Source: Candidatus Sulfotelmatobacter sp. (GTDB lineage Bacteria; Acidobacteriota; Terriglobia; Terriglobales; Acidobacteriaceae). Taken from it: a stretch of 8,451 bases of DNA. Positions 1-5,853 of this stretch are shown piece by piece. The notes under the pieces are model-generated. The model was not told the DNA's origin and ran no database searches. It saw only the letters and a program-made list of their open reading frames with translations. The stretch spans positions 1 through 8,451 of the forward strand of contig JASHRE010000314.1 of NCBI GenBank assembly GCA_030037515.1, given 5' to 3'. The position numbers and the translations under genes were made by a program. Numbering within the stretch: the first letter of the stretch is position 1; every line of letters starts with the position of its first letter.

Positions 1-181
1 CGTGCGCGAGATCGTGCTCAACATTTCCCGACAGGCTGTCGGCGAGAACCGCGGCCCGATGCTCGAGATCCCGGCCCATCCCGCGCTTCAACACGAGCAC
101 TTGATAGTACGAGGCGCACAGCGACACCAGGGTAATTCCCACAATCAGAGAAACAATCAGCCGTGCGCTCAACAATCGCAT
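1..181 (-). CDS. N-terminus of a membrane-anchored sensor-like protein (cut by left edge)
   Basis: Sixty codons are visible, read leftwards from an ATG at 181-179 and running off the window. The start is supported by GAGG (forward 191-194) 9 nt upstream. The peptide starts MRLLSARLIVSLIVGITLVS: a short basic N-terminus, then one hydrophobic helix (about residues 7-30). A charged, probably helical stretch follows (KRGMGRDLEHRAAVLADSL, about 32-50). This is the usual beginning of a membrane sensor whose first helix leads into an extracytoplasmic or HAMP-linked region, as in histidine kinases. From memory, some acidobacterial trehalose-6-phosphate synthases carry a similar HAMP-bearing N-terminus, so that is an alternative. 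The catalytic part lies outside the window, so the function cannot be assigned. Other frames over this region give only low-complexity, arginine-rich peptides. Confidence 0.6.
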   Translation of the reverse strand, partial: MRLLSARLIVSLIVGITLVSLCASYYQVLVLKRGMGRDLEHRAAVLADSLSGNVEHDLAH

Positions 182-622
182 GCGACAATTCCTCGAAGTC
201 CCTGCGAGCGGGAATTCCTACCTTCCCAGATTTTACCTGGCTACAATTCTTCGTTACGCGGCCGCCCAACGCAAGAACGCCAACAGACGAACGGGCAGCA
301 ATCTCCGGTAGAGGGCAGACACACTCTCCCATCACTCTCAAACGACACTAAAGTCTCTCGTTCCAGACTGGTCCGAACAATACACCTTTCACCTTAGGCT
401 GGGATTCAACTGGCCTGCACCCGTTTTGCCAACCTACTGAAGCAAAGTTTTCAACGATTTGCGAGGGATCCAGACATCACAGCCAAGTAATTTCTTCCAG
501 CCCATGGAATCACCTGGTACCGTCCTGTTGGGCACACTTGCCGGGAAGCTTCAGCAATGAATCGCCGGCAGGGTTGACCAGTGAGTTAATGAACTCCTGA
601 TTTCCGCATTTAGTTCCTACGG
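182..622. other. Non-coding intergenic region between divergent genes
   Basis: About 440 bp lie between the minus-strand start at 181 and the promoter of the glycosyltransferase. The short reading frames here have no Shine-Dalgarno, unnatural composition and no recognisable family. On the minus strand TAAAAT (complement of 230-235) could be a -10 for the left-edge gene, but I see no matching -35. I find no tRNA, riboswitch core or terminator. Confidence 0.5.
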
Positions 623-628
623 TATAAT
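623..628 (+). promoter_or_regulatory. -10 box (TATAAT) of the glycosyltransferase gene
   Basis: A perfect TATAAT hexamer. No convincing -35 hexamer lies 16-18 nt upstream (the bases there are near ATTTCC), and there is no TGn extension. A start point 7-9 nt downstream would fall at about 635-637, on or next to the GTG start codon. The in-frame codon at 625-627, inside the box, is TAA, so translation cannot begin further upstream. Confidence 0.65.
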
Positions 629-636
629 CTGGGTCT

Positions 637-1614
637 GTGCCAAAGTACTCGATCGTCGTCCCTTTACATAACGAACAGGAAAACGTCACCGATCTCTACG
701 ACCGCCTCAAGGCGGTCATGGAGGCGCACGGCGAGAGTTTCGAAATCGTTTTAGTGGACGATGGATCGAACGACCACACGTTCGCAATGCTGCGCGAAAT
801 CGCGGCGGTCGACAGCCGCGTGACGGTCGTGAAACTGCGCCGAAACTTCGGGCAGACCGCGGGCCTCGCCGCCGGTTTCGACCACGCCCGGGGCGAATAC
901 ATCATCGCCATGGATGGCGACCTGCAACACGATCCCAACGATATTCCGCTGTTTCTCGAAAAAATCGCCGCCGGCTACGAGATTGTCAGCGGATGGCGCA
1001 AAGTTCGCGTCGATAATTTCTGGCTGCGCCGCCTGCCCTCCCGCATCGCCAACTGGATGATGGCGAAAATCAGCGGCGTGGACATCCACGATTTCGGCAC
1101 AACGTTCAAGGCGTATCGCCGCGACATTCTCGAACAGGTTCCGCTCTACGGCGAGTTGCATCGCTTCATTCCCGCGCTTGCTTCCTGGCATGGCGCGTCG
1201 ATCTGCGAAGTTCCCATTCGCAACGTGAACCGCGAGCATGGGAATTCGCATTACGGCATTTCGCGCACCTTCCGCGTCTTCTTTGATCTGCTCACGATTC
1301 GATTTCTGCTACGCTATCTTTCCCGTCCGCTGCACTTTTTTGGCAGCTTCGGCATGATGAGCATCTCCGCGGGGACGGGCGTTGTTTGCTGGCTCGCCGC
1401 CGAAAAGTTTTTGCGCCACGTGCCCGTCATGGCCGCGCACGGGCCGCTCATGATGGCCGCTTTGGGTCTTCTGCTCGGCGGATTGAATCTGCTGGCCATC
1501 GGTCTGCTCGGCGAAATGCAGGTCCGCCATTATCACGAACCCAGCCGCCGCGCGCCGTACTCGGTCGATCGCGTTCTACGCTCCCAAAACGAAGAACACA
1601 GCGTCTCGGAATAG
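637..1614 (+). CDS. GT2 family glycosyltransferase, polyprenyl-phosphate sugar transferase type
   Basis: This 325-residue protein matches the dolichol-phosphate-mannose synthase / GtrB / ArnC branch of GT2 enzymes. These move a sugar from a nucleotide donor to a polyprenyl phosphate at the cytoplasmic membrane, for cell-envelope glycans. A GT-A domain fills about residues 1-225, with YSIVVPLHNEQENV at the N-terminus, VDDGSND (40-46), the metal/nucleotide-binding DGD (93-95) inside AMDGDLQHDP, and DFGTTFKAYRRD (152-163). Two hydrophobic helices follow (about 232-254 and 268-292), then a short basic tail, as in the two-helix members of this family. The start is GTG at 637: the family motif begins at residue 4, an in-frame TAA lies at 625-627, and there is no Shine-Dalgarno. 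With TATAAT just upstream, the transcript is probably leaderless. The gene stands alone and converges on the DinB gene. The sugar and acceptor cannot be read from sequence. Confidence 0.9.
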   Translation: MPKYSIVVPLHNEQENVTDLYDRLKAVMEAHGESFEIVLVDDGSNDHTFAMLREIAAVDSRVTVVKLRRNFGQTAGLAAGFDHARGEYIIAMDGDLQHDPNDIPLFLEKIAAGYEIVSGWRKVRVDNFWLRRLPSRIANWMMAKISGVDIHDFGTTFKAYRRDILEQVPLYGELHRFIPALASWHGASICEVPIRNVNREHGNSHYGISRTFRVFFDLLTIRFLLRYLSRPLHFFGSFGMMSISAGTGVVCWLAAEKFLRHVPVMAAHGPLMMAALGLLLGGLNLLAIGLLGEMQVRHYHEPSRRAPYSVDRVLRSQNEEHSVSE

Positions 1615-1631
1615 TTTCCGCTCGCCGACTT

Positions 1632-1662
1632 GCCCGCTTTCAGCCTCAGGCCCAACGCGGGC
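1632..1662. terminator. Possible bidirectional hairpin between convergent genes
   Basis: GCCCGC (1632-1637) pairs perfectly with GCGGGC (1657-1662). An inner GCC/GGC pair (1643-1645 with 1649-1651) flanks the DinB stop codon. The convergent genes are separated by only 31 bp, so a shared terminator would have to overlap the end of DinB, as this one does. The loop is large and there is no clear U-tract, so the call is weak. Confidence 0.25.
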
Positions 1663-2131
1663 TTGGTTGTCCATCTTTCAGCCACGCGATGAAGTCGATG
1701 GGGGGTGGGACGCCGCCTATCTCACGCAGACGCGTGGCGTTTTGCCCGCGATGATAATGGCTGTGCATCGCCGCCTGCATTAACGCATGCCGGCGAGTGA
1801 TCCGCAGCGGCTTAAACCACGGAACATCTACGGATTCCTCCAGTTGCTCGGGATTCATGGCGGTCAGCAAGTGATTCAAATCAGTCAACCCTTGGCGCGC
1901 ATACTGCTTGAGTTCCGCTGAGCCGCGGAAGTCCTCCAGTTTCTTGAAGGCGGGGTCAGACTTGCGCGGTCCGATGATCCACAGAAAGCCATGCTGCACG
2001 AGGTGAATATGATGCAGGCGCTCGCGAATTGCCTTATCGGTGAGGGCAGCGGGATAGCTCTCAAAAGCGCGCCAGTGCTCAGCATCAGCCCACTCTTGAT
2101 GGCCATGTAGTTCATGCAGGTAGCTGATCAC
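1646..2131 (-). CDS. DinB family protein (putative metal-dependent hydrolase/transferase fold)
   Basis: This 161-residue protein is the usual length for the DinB/YfiT-like four-helix bundle, a family that typically binds a divalent metal through three histidines. Some members are thiol-dependent transferases or hydrolases, but most are uncharacterised. The diagnostic C-terminal helix reads MHSHYHRGQNATRL (122-135), where H123 and H127 fit two ligands. A histidine-rich helix (HHIHLVQHGFLW, 40-51) supplies the third, most likely H43. The start chosen is GTG at 2131-2129, because GGAGG lies 4 nt upstream and the bundle's first helix begins here (ISYLHELHGHQEWAD). A longer frame back to 2257 adds 42 low-complexity residues without family character. 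A weak extended -10 (TGCGATAAA, complement of 2160-2168) would give a leader of about 22 nt. Substrate unknown. Confidence 0.85.
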   Translation of the reverse strand: MISYLHELHGHQEWADAEHWRAFESYPAALTDKAIRERLHHIHLVQHGFLWIIGPRKSDPAFKKLEDFRGSAELKQYARQGLTDLNHLLTAMNPEQLEESVDVPWFKPLRITRRHALMQAAMHSHYHRGQNATRLREIGGVPPPIDFIAWLKDGQPSPRWA

Positions 2132-2159
2132 GTTTCCTCCGTGGCTCGGGACTGGAGAG

Positions 2160-2168
2160 TTTATCGCA
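2160..2168 (-). promoter_or_regulatory. Possible extended -10 of the DinB gene
   Basis: The minus strand reads TGCGATAAA, a TGn motif followed by a hexamer matching four of six consensus positions. It lies about 29 nt upstream of the GTG start, with the Shine-Dalgarno in between. No -35 box is recognisable. Just upstream is a (CCGT)x3 run at about 2176-2187. Confidence 0.3.
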
Positions 2169-2334
2169 AAGCCGACCGTCCGTCCGTGCGGCCATGCGAA
2201 AGGCAGACTCGGCTGGTCAGGTTCCCACGTTCTGCTCGGGCGGGAACCGCTCGGCAAGCCCTGACCTCGGGTTACGCCCCAAACGCGTTCGTTACCGTTT
2301 TGCGCCTGAGTCTTCTGGTTGGTTGCGACTCAAG

Positions 2335-2350
2335 TCCGGTCCTGGCCGGA
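2335..2350 (-). terminator. Weak hairpin downstream of the Ig/lectin-like gene
   Basis: TCCGG (2335-2339) and CCGGA (2346-2350) form a 5-bp GC-rich stem with a 6-nt loop, about 27 bp beyond the stop codon of the gene ending at 2377. There is no U-tract on either strand, so it is only a candidate for transcript end formation or 3' protection. Confidence 0.25.
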
Positions 2351-2376
2351 GTGGATTGAAGCGAGCGTCTAAGCTC

Positions 2377-3528
2377 TTACTGCGCGTTCAGCGTCACGTT
2401 ATCGAGCCACACGGTATATGGCTGCTGCGCGTAATTTCCATCCATCTGGAATGCAAAGTCGATCTCATCCGCGTACCAGTTCGATTGTGCCGTGTAATAG
2501 GTGTCCACATCGTACGTCTGACCATTTACCTGGAGCGAGATGTAGTGTACCTGGTTGCCTACACGCTCGAGTGTCCACACAACGTGGATCCAGGTATTCG
2601 AGGGAAAATGTGTGCACGGAACATTGGTCGGCATCCACGCGTCGCCGGCATCATTCCAGATGTCCCACTTCTGGTCGGCGTCGAAATTGCATTCCGATCC
2701 CCACGTCCAGCGCGTTCCGCCGAATGTTTGGTTCACGTCAAACTCCAGCGCCTGCGATGCGTCACTGTTGTCGATGTAGAAGTACAGATCGAGCCCGAAG
2801 CGGGTGACGTTATCGCCCCCTCCCAGAGGAATCCAATAGAGCGCGTTCGAGTAGGGATGGGTTGCTCCTTCCAGGATGAACTTCGCCGACGTTCCCCCGT
2901 TCAGCGTCGGTGACGTTTGACTTTGCAACAGTTGCGATTTCGCCACTCCCAGTCCCGCCGCGCACACCGCTCCCGTCGCCAACACCGAAGAACAATTGAT
3001 CCATCCCGACATGTTCTGGATGTCGGAAACTCCCGGTCCCTGTCCTGTCACGTTGACTTGAAGCGTCTTGGTCGAAATGTATCCGGACTGATCCTCGGTT
3101 ACGACCTCGACGCTGTGGTTGCCGTTCGCGATCCACAGCGATTGATTGATCGTTCCCAAAAACGTGAAGAACACAGGCACGTTATCGACATACACGCGCG
3201 TGTTATAGATCGGCGAAGCGGATTCGGCATTCACCACCAGTGGCATCGGCGATTGGGCGGAAGCTCCCGCTGCCGGACTTGTAATCGTCATGGGAAACGG
3301 ACATAGAGCGGCGGCTGGCGGCACTGGGGCGGCCGTCGCCACGGAAATAATGGTTGGTGCTGCCGGCGTCACGGGGCAGTTCGAGACGTATTCAGGCAGG
3401 CCCTGGCACGTGGTGAGCTTCCACGCCATCACCATCAGACCGACCGCCAAGGTTAGGCTGAGCGCGACGCTGCTTCGACCTCTCGAGGATTTTTTTCTTG
3501 CTGACTGTCCGCTGCCTGCCCCAGCCAT
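2377..3528 (-). CDS. Membrane-anchored/secreted protein with Ig-like and concanavalin A-like domains
   Basis: The 383-residue protein begins with a basic N-terminus (RKKSSRGR, 11-18) and one hydrophobic helix (about 19-36), so it is a signal anchor or uncleaved signal peptide. A Pro/Ala-rich linker follows (about 52-77). An Ig-like beta-sandwich covers about 78-160 (TITSPAAGA at its start, VYVDNVPVF, NGNHSVEVVTEDQSG, TLQVNVTG). A beta-rich C-terminal domain of about 210 residues follows (170-383), with features of a concanavalin A-like lectin/glucanase fold: LDLYFYID (246-253), ALEFDVNQ (260-267), TWIHVVWTLERVGNQVHYI (312-330) and the final strand YTVWLDNVTLN. Cysteines C179/C189 and C280/C305 could form disulfides, fitting export. 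I recall similar Ig plus lectin-like proteins in Acidobacteriota, none with a known function. The ATG at 3528 has only a weak, very close GAGG, so start confidence is moderate. No catalytic residues are evident; binding of surface polysaccharide is a guess. Confidence 0.8.
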   Translation of the reverse strand: MAGAGSGQSARKKSSRGRSSVALSLTLAVGLMVMAWKLTTCQGLPEYVSNCPVTPAAPTIISVATAAPVPPAAALCPFPMTITSPAAGASAQSPMPLVVNAESASPIYNTRVYVDNVPVFFTFLGTINQSLWIANGNHSVEVVTEDQSGYISTKTLQVNVTGQGPGVSDIQNMSGWINCSSVLATGAVCAAGLGVAKSQLLQSQTSPTLNGGTSAKFILEGATHPYSNALYWIPLGGGDNVTRFGLDLYFYIDNSDASQALEFDVNQTFGGTRWTWGSECNFDADQKWDIWNDAGDAWMPTNVPCTHFPSNTWIHVVWTLERVGNQVHYISLQVNGQTYDVDTYYTAQSNWYADEIDFAFQMDGNYAQQPYTVWLDNVTLNAQ

Positions 3529-3570
3529 AGCCTCAAATAACCAGGTTCGATTCGTTGTGGCCAGAACTTT

Positions 3571-3587
3571 CCACGACGTAAACGTGG
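3571..3587. repeat. Inverted repeat in the leader of the Ig/lectin-like gene
   Basis: CCACG (3571-3575) and CGTGG (3583-3587) form a 5-bp inverted repeat with a 7-nt spacer. If transcription of the minus-strand gene starts just below the TATACT element, this would form a hairpin at the 5' end of a leader of about 60 nt, or an operator next to the start point. Confidence 0.3.
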
Positions 3588-3598
3588 CGTCAGCGGAG

Positions 3599-3604
3599 AG
3601 TATA
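3599..3604 (-). promoter_or_regulatory. Possible -10 of the Ig/lectin-like gene
   Basis: The minus strand reads TATACT, five of six consensus bases, in an A-rich context (CAAAAATATACTC). A poor -35 candidate (CTGCAA, complement of 3623-3628) is 18 nt upstream. The predicted leader is about 60 nt. Confidence 0.35.
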
Positions 3605-4007
3605 TTTTTGCCTTTCCATTAGTTGCAGATAGAACGCTTCACGGCCACTCCATCGCGCCTGTTTTACTTACGGTCGCGGATCTCCCATTTCCCAAATGAA
3701 TTCATGAAGATCTTGAACTCGACACGGAGTGGACTACCAAAAATCGGAGCTGTCGCGCGTCCTTGACTGTCTTGGCCGGTGTGGCAGTTTCTCGTGGGAC
3801 CGCGCGGGGATTTTATTTTTTCTTCACGACCTCACCAGCTTCCTACAGCGCTGGCCTTAGCCTCAATCCTTGCTTGATGATGTTGCGAGTTCATGAAGCG
3901 GAGCGAAGTATGTAAGGCGCTGGGTTTGCCTTCATGTGACTACGTGCCCGTTGTTGTTAGGGCGCTGACCGTCTGCTCCGATCACCAAAGCTGCCAAACG
4001 GCGGGCG

Positions 4008-4013
4008 TATAAT
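4008..4013 (+). promoter_or_regulatory. -10 box (TATAAT) of the aminotransferase gene
   Basis: A perfect TATAAT with no recognisable -35 (bases 3985-3990 are CCAAAG). The predicted start point near 4020 gives a leader of about 34 nt containing the Shine-Dalgarno AAAGGAG (4037-4043). The box overlaps an in-frame ATG at 4012, which therefore cannot be the translation start if this promoter is used. Confidence 0.65.
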
Positions 4014-4053
4014 GACCGGTTTGCCTTCTGTTCTCCAAAGGAGTGATCCCGCC

Positions 4054-5247
4054 ATGGAGAGAGCCACGCAATATGAATTACAACTCGCCGGCCGCATGTC
4101 GCGCCTGGGAACCGAAACCGCTTTCGAAGTTCTTAACAAAGCGCGCGTGCTCGAGCGGCAGGGCAGAAGCATCATCCATCTGGAAATCGGGGAACCCGAT
4201 TTCGATACTCCCGCCAACGTCGTCGAGGCCGGCGTCGACGCCCTCCGCCACGGCTGGACGCACTACGGCCCGTCTGCCGGTCAGCCCGAGTTGCGCCAGG
4301 CAATCGCCGAGTATGTCGGCCGCACTCGTGGCGTAAAAGTTTCAAGCGACGAAATCGTCGTCGTCCCTGGCGGCAAGCCCATTATCTTTTTCACGATTCT
4401 TTCTCTCATCGATGAAGGCGACGAAGTCATCTATCCGAATCCCGGCTTCCCGATTTACGAATCGATGATCGGCTACGTCGGCGGCCGCGCCGTTTCGATT
4501 CAGCTGCACGAAGACCGCGATTTCTCGTTGGACGTACACGAACTCGCTGCGGCGATCAGCGGCCGCACCAAGCTGATCATCCTGAATTCGCCGCAGAATC
4601 CGACCGGAGGTGTGCTCTCGCGCCGTGATATCGAGGGGATCGCGCACGCCATCGGCGACCGCAACATCATGATTCTTTCCGACGAAATTTACAGCCGCCT
4701 GCTCTTCGACGGTGCCCAGCATTTTTCCATCATGTCGGTGCCCGGCATGCAGGAGCGCACGATTCTGCTCGACGGCTTTTCGAAAACCTACGCCATGACC
4801 GGATGGCGCATGGGATACGGTGTCATGCGGGCCGATCTCGCCGTGCACATGACGCGCCTCATGACAAACTCCAATTCCTGCACCGCAAGTTTCACGCAGA
4901 TGGCCGGAGTTGAGGCTCTCCGCGGAGATCAATCCTCGGTCGATCGCATGCGCGATGAATTTCAACGCCGCCGCGACGTCTTCGTCGCCGGCCTCAACAG
5001 GATCAAGGGATTTTCCTGCCGCACGCCGAAGGGCGCCTTTTACGTTTTTCCCAACGTCACCAGAACCGGATGGAAGTCGAAGCCTCTCGCCGATGCACTA
5101 CTCGAGCAAGCTGGTGTGGCCGCGCTTTCGGGAACGTCGTTCGGCGAATTTGGTGAAGGCTACCTCCGCTTCAGCGTCGCGAATTCTCTCGAAAATCTCG
5201 AAGAAGCCCTCGTCCGCCTCGACGAGTGGACGAAAAAGAATCTTTGA
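4054..5247 (+). CDS. Class I/II PLP-dependent aminotransferase (aspartate aminotransferase-like)
   Basis: A 397-residue fold-type I aminotransferase, the usual length for the family. These enzymes move an amino group between an amino acid and a 2-oxo acid in the cytoplasm, using pyridoxal phosphate. Visible hallmarks are the N-terminal IHLEIGEPDFDTP (41-53), the HYGPSAGQPELR segment (70-81), NSPQNPTGG (178-186) with N182, LSDEIYS (208-214) with D210 contacting the pyridine nitrogen and Y213, the Schiff-base lysine K244 in DGFSKTYAMTGWRMGY, and R372 in YLRFS, which binds the substrate carboxylate. The set fits the I-gamma aspartate/prephenate-type subgroup, but substrate is not predictable. 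The start is ATG 4054, with AAAGGAG 10 nt upstream; a frame extending to 4012 would begin inside the TATAAT box. The gene is monocistronic by appearance, with a hairpin terminator downstream, so its pathway cannot be inferred from neighbours. Confidence 0.92.
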   Translation: MERATQYELQLAGRMSRLGTETAFEVLNKARVLERQGRSIIHLEIGEPDFDTPANVVEAGVDALRHGWTHYGPSAGQPELRQAIAEYVGRTRGVKVSSDEIVVVPGGKPIIFFTILSLIDEGDEVIYPNPGFPIYESMIGYVGGRAVSIQLHEDRDFSLDVHELAAAISGRTKLIILNSPQNPTGGVLSRRDIEGIAHAIGDRNIMILSDEIYSRLLFDGAQHFSIMSVPGMQERTILLDGFSKTYAMTGWRMGYGVMRADLAVHMTRLMTNSNSCTASFTQMAGVEALRGDQSSVDRMRDEFQRRRDVFVAGLNRIKGFSCRTPKGAFYVFPNVTRTGWKSKPLADALLEQAGVAALSGTSFGEFGEGYLRFSVANSLENLEEALVRLDEWTKKNL

Positions 5248-5308
5248 GACGCGGAGTGCCCGTCCTTGTCCGCGGGCTTTACCGGATTGAGCCTGCCCTG
5301 AACAAGCG

Positions 5309-5334
5309 ATCCACACCGAAGGAGTGTGGATTTT
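5309..5334 (+). terminator. Rho-independent-type terminator after the aminotransferase
   Basis: ATCCACAC (5309-5316) and GTGTGGAT (5324-5331) form a perfect 8-bp stem with a 7-nt loop (CGAAGGA), followed by TTT and then the T-rich GACGTTTTGTT. It starts about 60 bp after the aminotransferase stop. A weaker hairpin, GCCCG (5258-5262) with CGGGC (5273-5277) followed by TTT, sits closer to the stop. Confidence 0.6.
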
Positions 5335-5423
5335 GACGTTTTGTTGGGACGCGCGAGGCCGGCCACCCAAAGTAAATCGCCCGTCTGTTCGTCTGTTGCG
5401 AAGCGGCGCGCGGACCTTGATTT

Positions 5424-5432
5424 TGTGCTAAT
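5424..5432 (+). promoter_or_regulatory. Extended -10 promoter of the VOC/PNPOx unit
   Basis: TGTGCTAAT is a TGn-extended -10 with a hexamer (GCTAAT) matching four of six consensus bases. The predicted start is near 5439, giving a leader of about 24 nt before the ATG at 5463. It partly overlaps an alternative in-frame GTG at 5433, which argues against that GTG as the start. No -35 is visible, as expected for an extended -10. Confidence 0.5.
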
Positions 5433-5462
5433 GTGGCGCGAGCGCAGATCGGGGGCGTCGCC

Positions 5463-5816
5463 ATGATCAATGGCGCTCACGTTGTGATCTATACGAAGAA
5501 CCCGGAAGCCGATCGTGCCTTCTTCCGCGACGTTCTTCGCTTTCTCTCGGTCGATGCAGGGTATGGCTGGCTGATCTTTGCCATGCCGCCACTCGAAGCC
5601 GCTTTCCACGAGGCTGGCAACAACGATCAGCACGAGCTTCATTTCATGTGCGACGACATCGACGCAACGCTTAAGGACTTGGAGGCGAAAAGCGTGGAAA
5701 TCTCGGACATCAAGGACGAGCGCTGGGGGAAGACTGCGACATTCACCCTTCCCGGGGGTGGACGGATCGGCGTCTACGAGCCAAAGCTACGCAAGCCTCT
5801 CCGCCCAAATGCCTGA
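5463..5816 (+). CDS. VOC (glyoxalase/bleomycin resistance fold) family protein
   Basis: A 117-residue, single-module pair of beta-alpha-beta-beta-beta units in the vicinal oxygen chelate superfamily. Members bind a divalent metal and act as lyases, dioxygenases, isomerases or drug-binding proteins. MINGAHVVIYTKNPEADRAF begins with the first strand carrying H6; the helix ADRAFFRDVL follows. The second half begins HELHFMCDDIDATLKDLEAK, with H60 as a likely ligand, and the last strand RIGVYEPK supplies E106. I can place three ligand positions but not a fourth. The start is ATG 5463, preceded by a G-rich CGGGGGC that could act as a weak ribosome site. A GTG at 5433 would add ten unconserved residues and overlap the promoter. 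The gene is followed after 37 bp by the PNPOx-like gene and is probably cotranscribed with it. Substrate unknown. Confidence 0.85.
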   Translation: MINGAHVVIYTKNPEADRAFFRDVLRFLSVDAGYGWLIFAMPPLEAAFHEAGNNDQHELHFMCDDIDATLKDLEAKSVEISDIKDERWGKTATFTLPGGGRIGVYEPKLRKPLRPNA

Positions 5817-5822
5817 AGGCAT
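5809..5822. repeat. Perfect inverted repeat spanning the VOC stop codon
   Basis: ATGCCT (5809-5814) and AGGCAT (5817-5822) are exact inverse complements, separated by 2 nt. In RNA this gives a 5-bp stem with a TGAA tetraloop, and the VOC stop codon TGA (5814-5816) lies within it. It lacks a T-run and is more likely a small intra-operon hairpin than a terminator. Confidence 0.4.
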
Positions 5823-5853
5823 GTATAACAGTGCCCATTGCCGGAGCAATCAG

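Larger units (their letters stand above)
3529..4007. other. Non-coding region between divergent genes
   Basis: About 480 bp separate the Ig/lectin-like gene from the aminotransferase promoter. It holds a candidate minus-strand -10 (TATACT, complement of 3599-3604), an inverted repeat (3571-3587) and A/T runs near 3811-3822. One minus-strand frame (about 3835-3668) is open for some 55 codons and ends in a protein-like stretch (PLRVEFKIFMNSFGKWEIRD). It has no start codon after the preceding stop and no known family, so it is not annotated as a gene. A remnant of a lost gene is possible. Confidence 0.45.

Noticed and set aside
574..579. TTGACC as a -35 partner of the TATAAT at 623.
   Set aside because: The 43-nt spacing is far outside the workable range of about 16-19 nt.
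751..1251. Minus-strand 166-codon open frame inside the glycosyltransferase.
   Set aside because: It is a shadow of a strongly conserved GT2 coding frame, with skewed His/Ala/Arg composition.
2194..2913. Plus-strand 239-codon open frame.
   Set aside because: It lies antisense over the end of the Ig/lectin-like gene, whose domain structure is clear. The predicted peptide has no family character and no ribosome site.
3668..3835. Minus-strand open stretch of about 55 codons ending in a protein-like sequence (PLRVEFKIFMNSFGKWEIRD).
   Set aside because: It has no ATG, GTG or TTG start near its upstream stop, no Shine-Dalgarno and no recognised family. An open frame of this length is expected by chance. 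A gene remnant cannot be excluded.
4342..4965. Minus-strand 207-codon open frame inside the aminotransferase.
   Set aside because: It is antisense to all the PLP-enzyme motifs, and its composition (His, Asp and Arg rich) is typical of a mirror frame in GC-rich DNA.
278..5395. Shared 12-mer CAACAGACGAAC near 280-292 and inverted near 5380-5395.
   Set aside because: Several 12-base matches are expected by chance within 8.4 kb on both strands, and the flanking sequence does not align.
5401..5462. In-frame GTG at 5433 as the start of the VOC protein.
   Set aside because: It overlaps the extended -10 element and adds ten residues before the conserved first strand. The ATG at 5463 fits the family and the promoter better.
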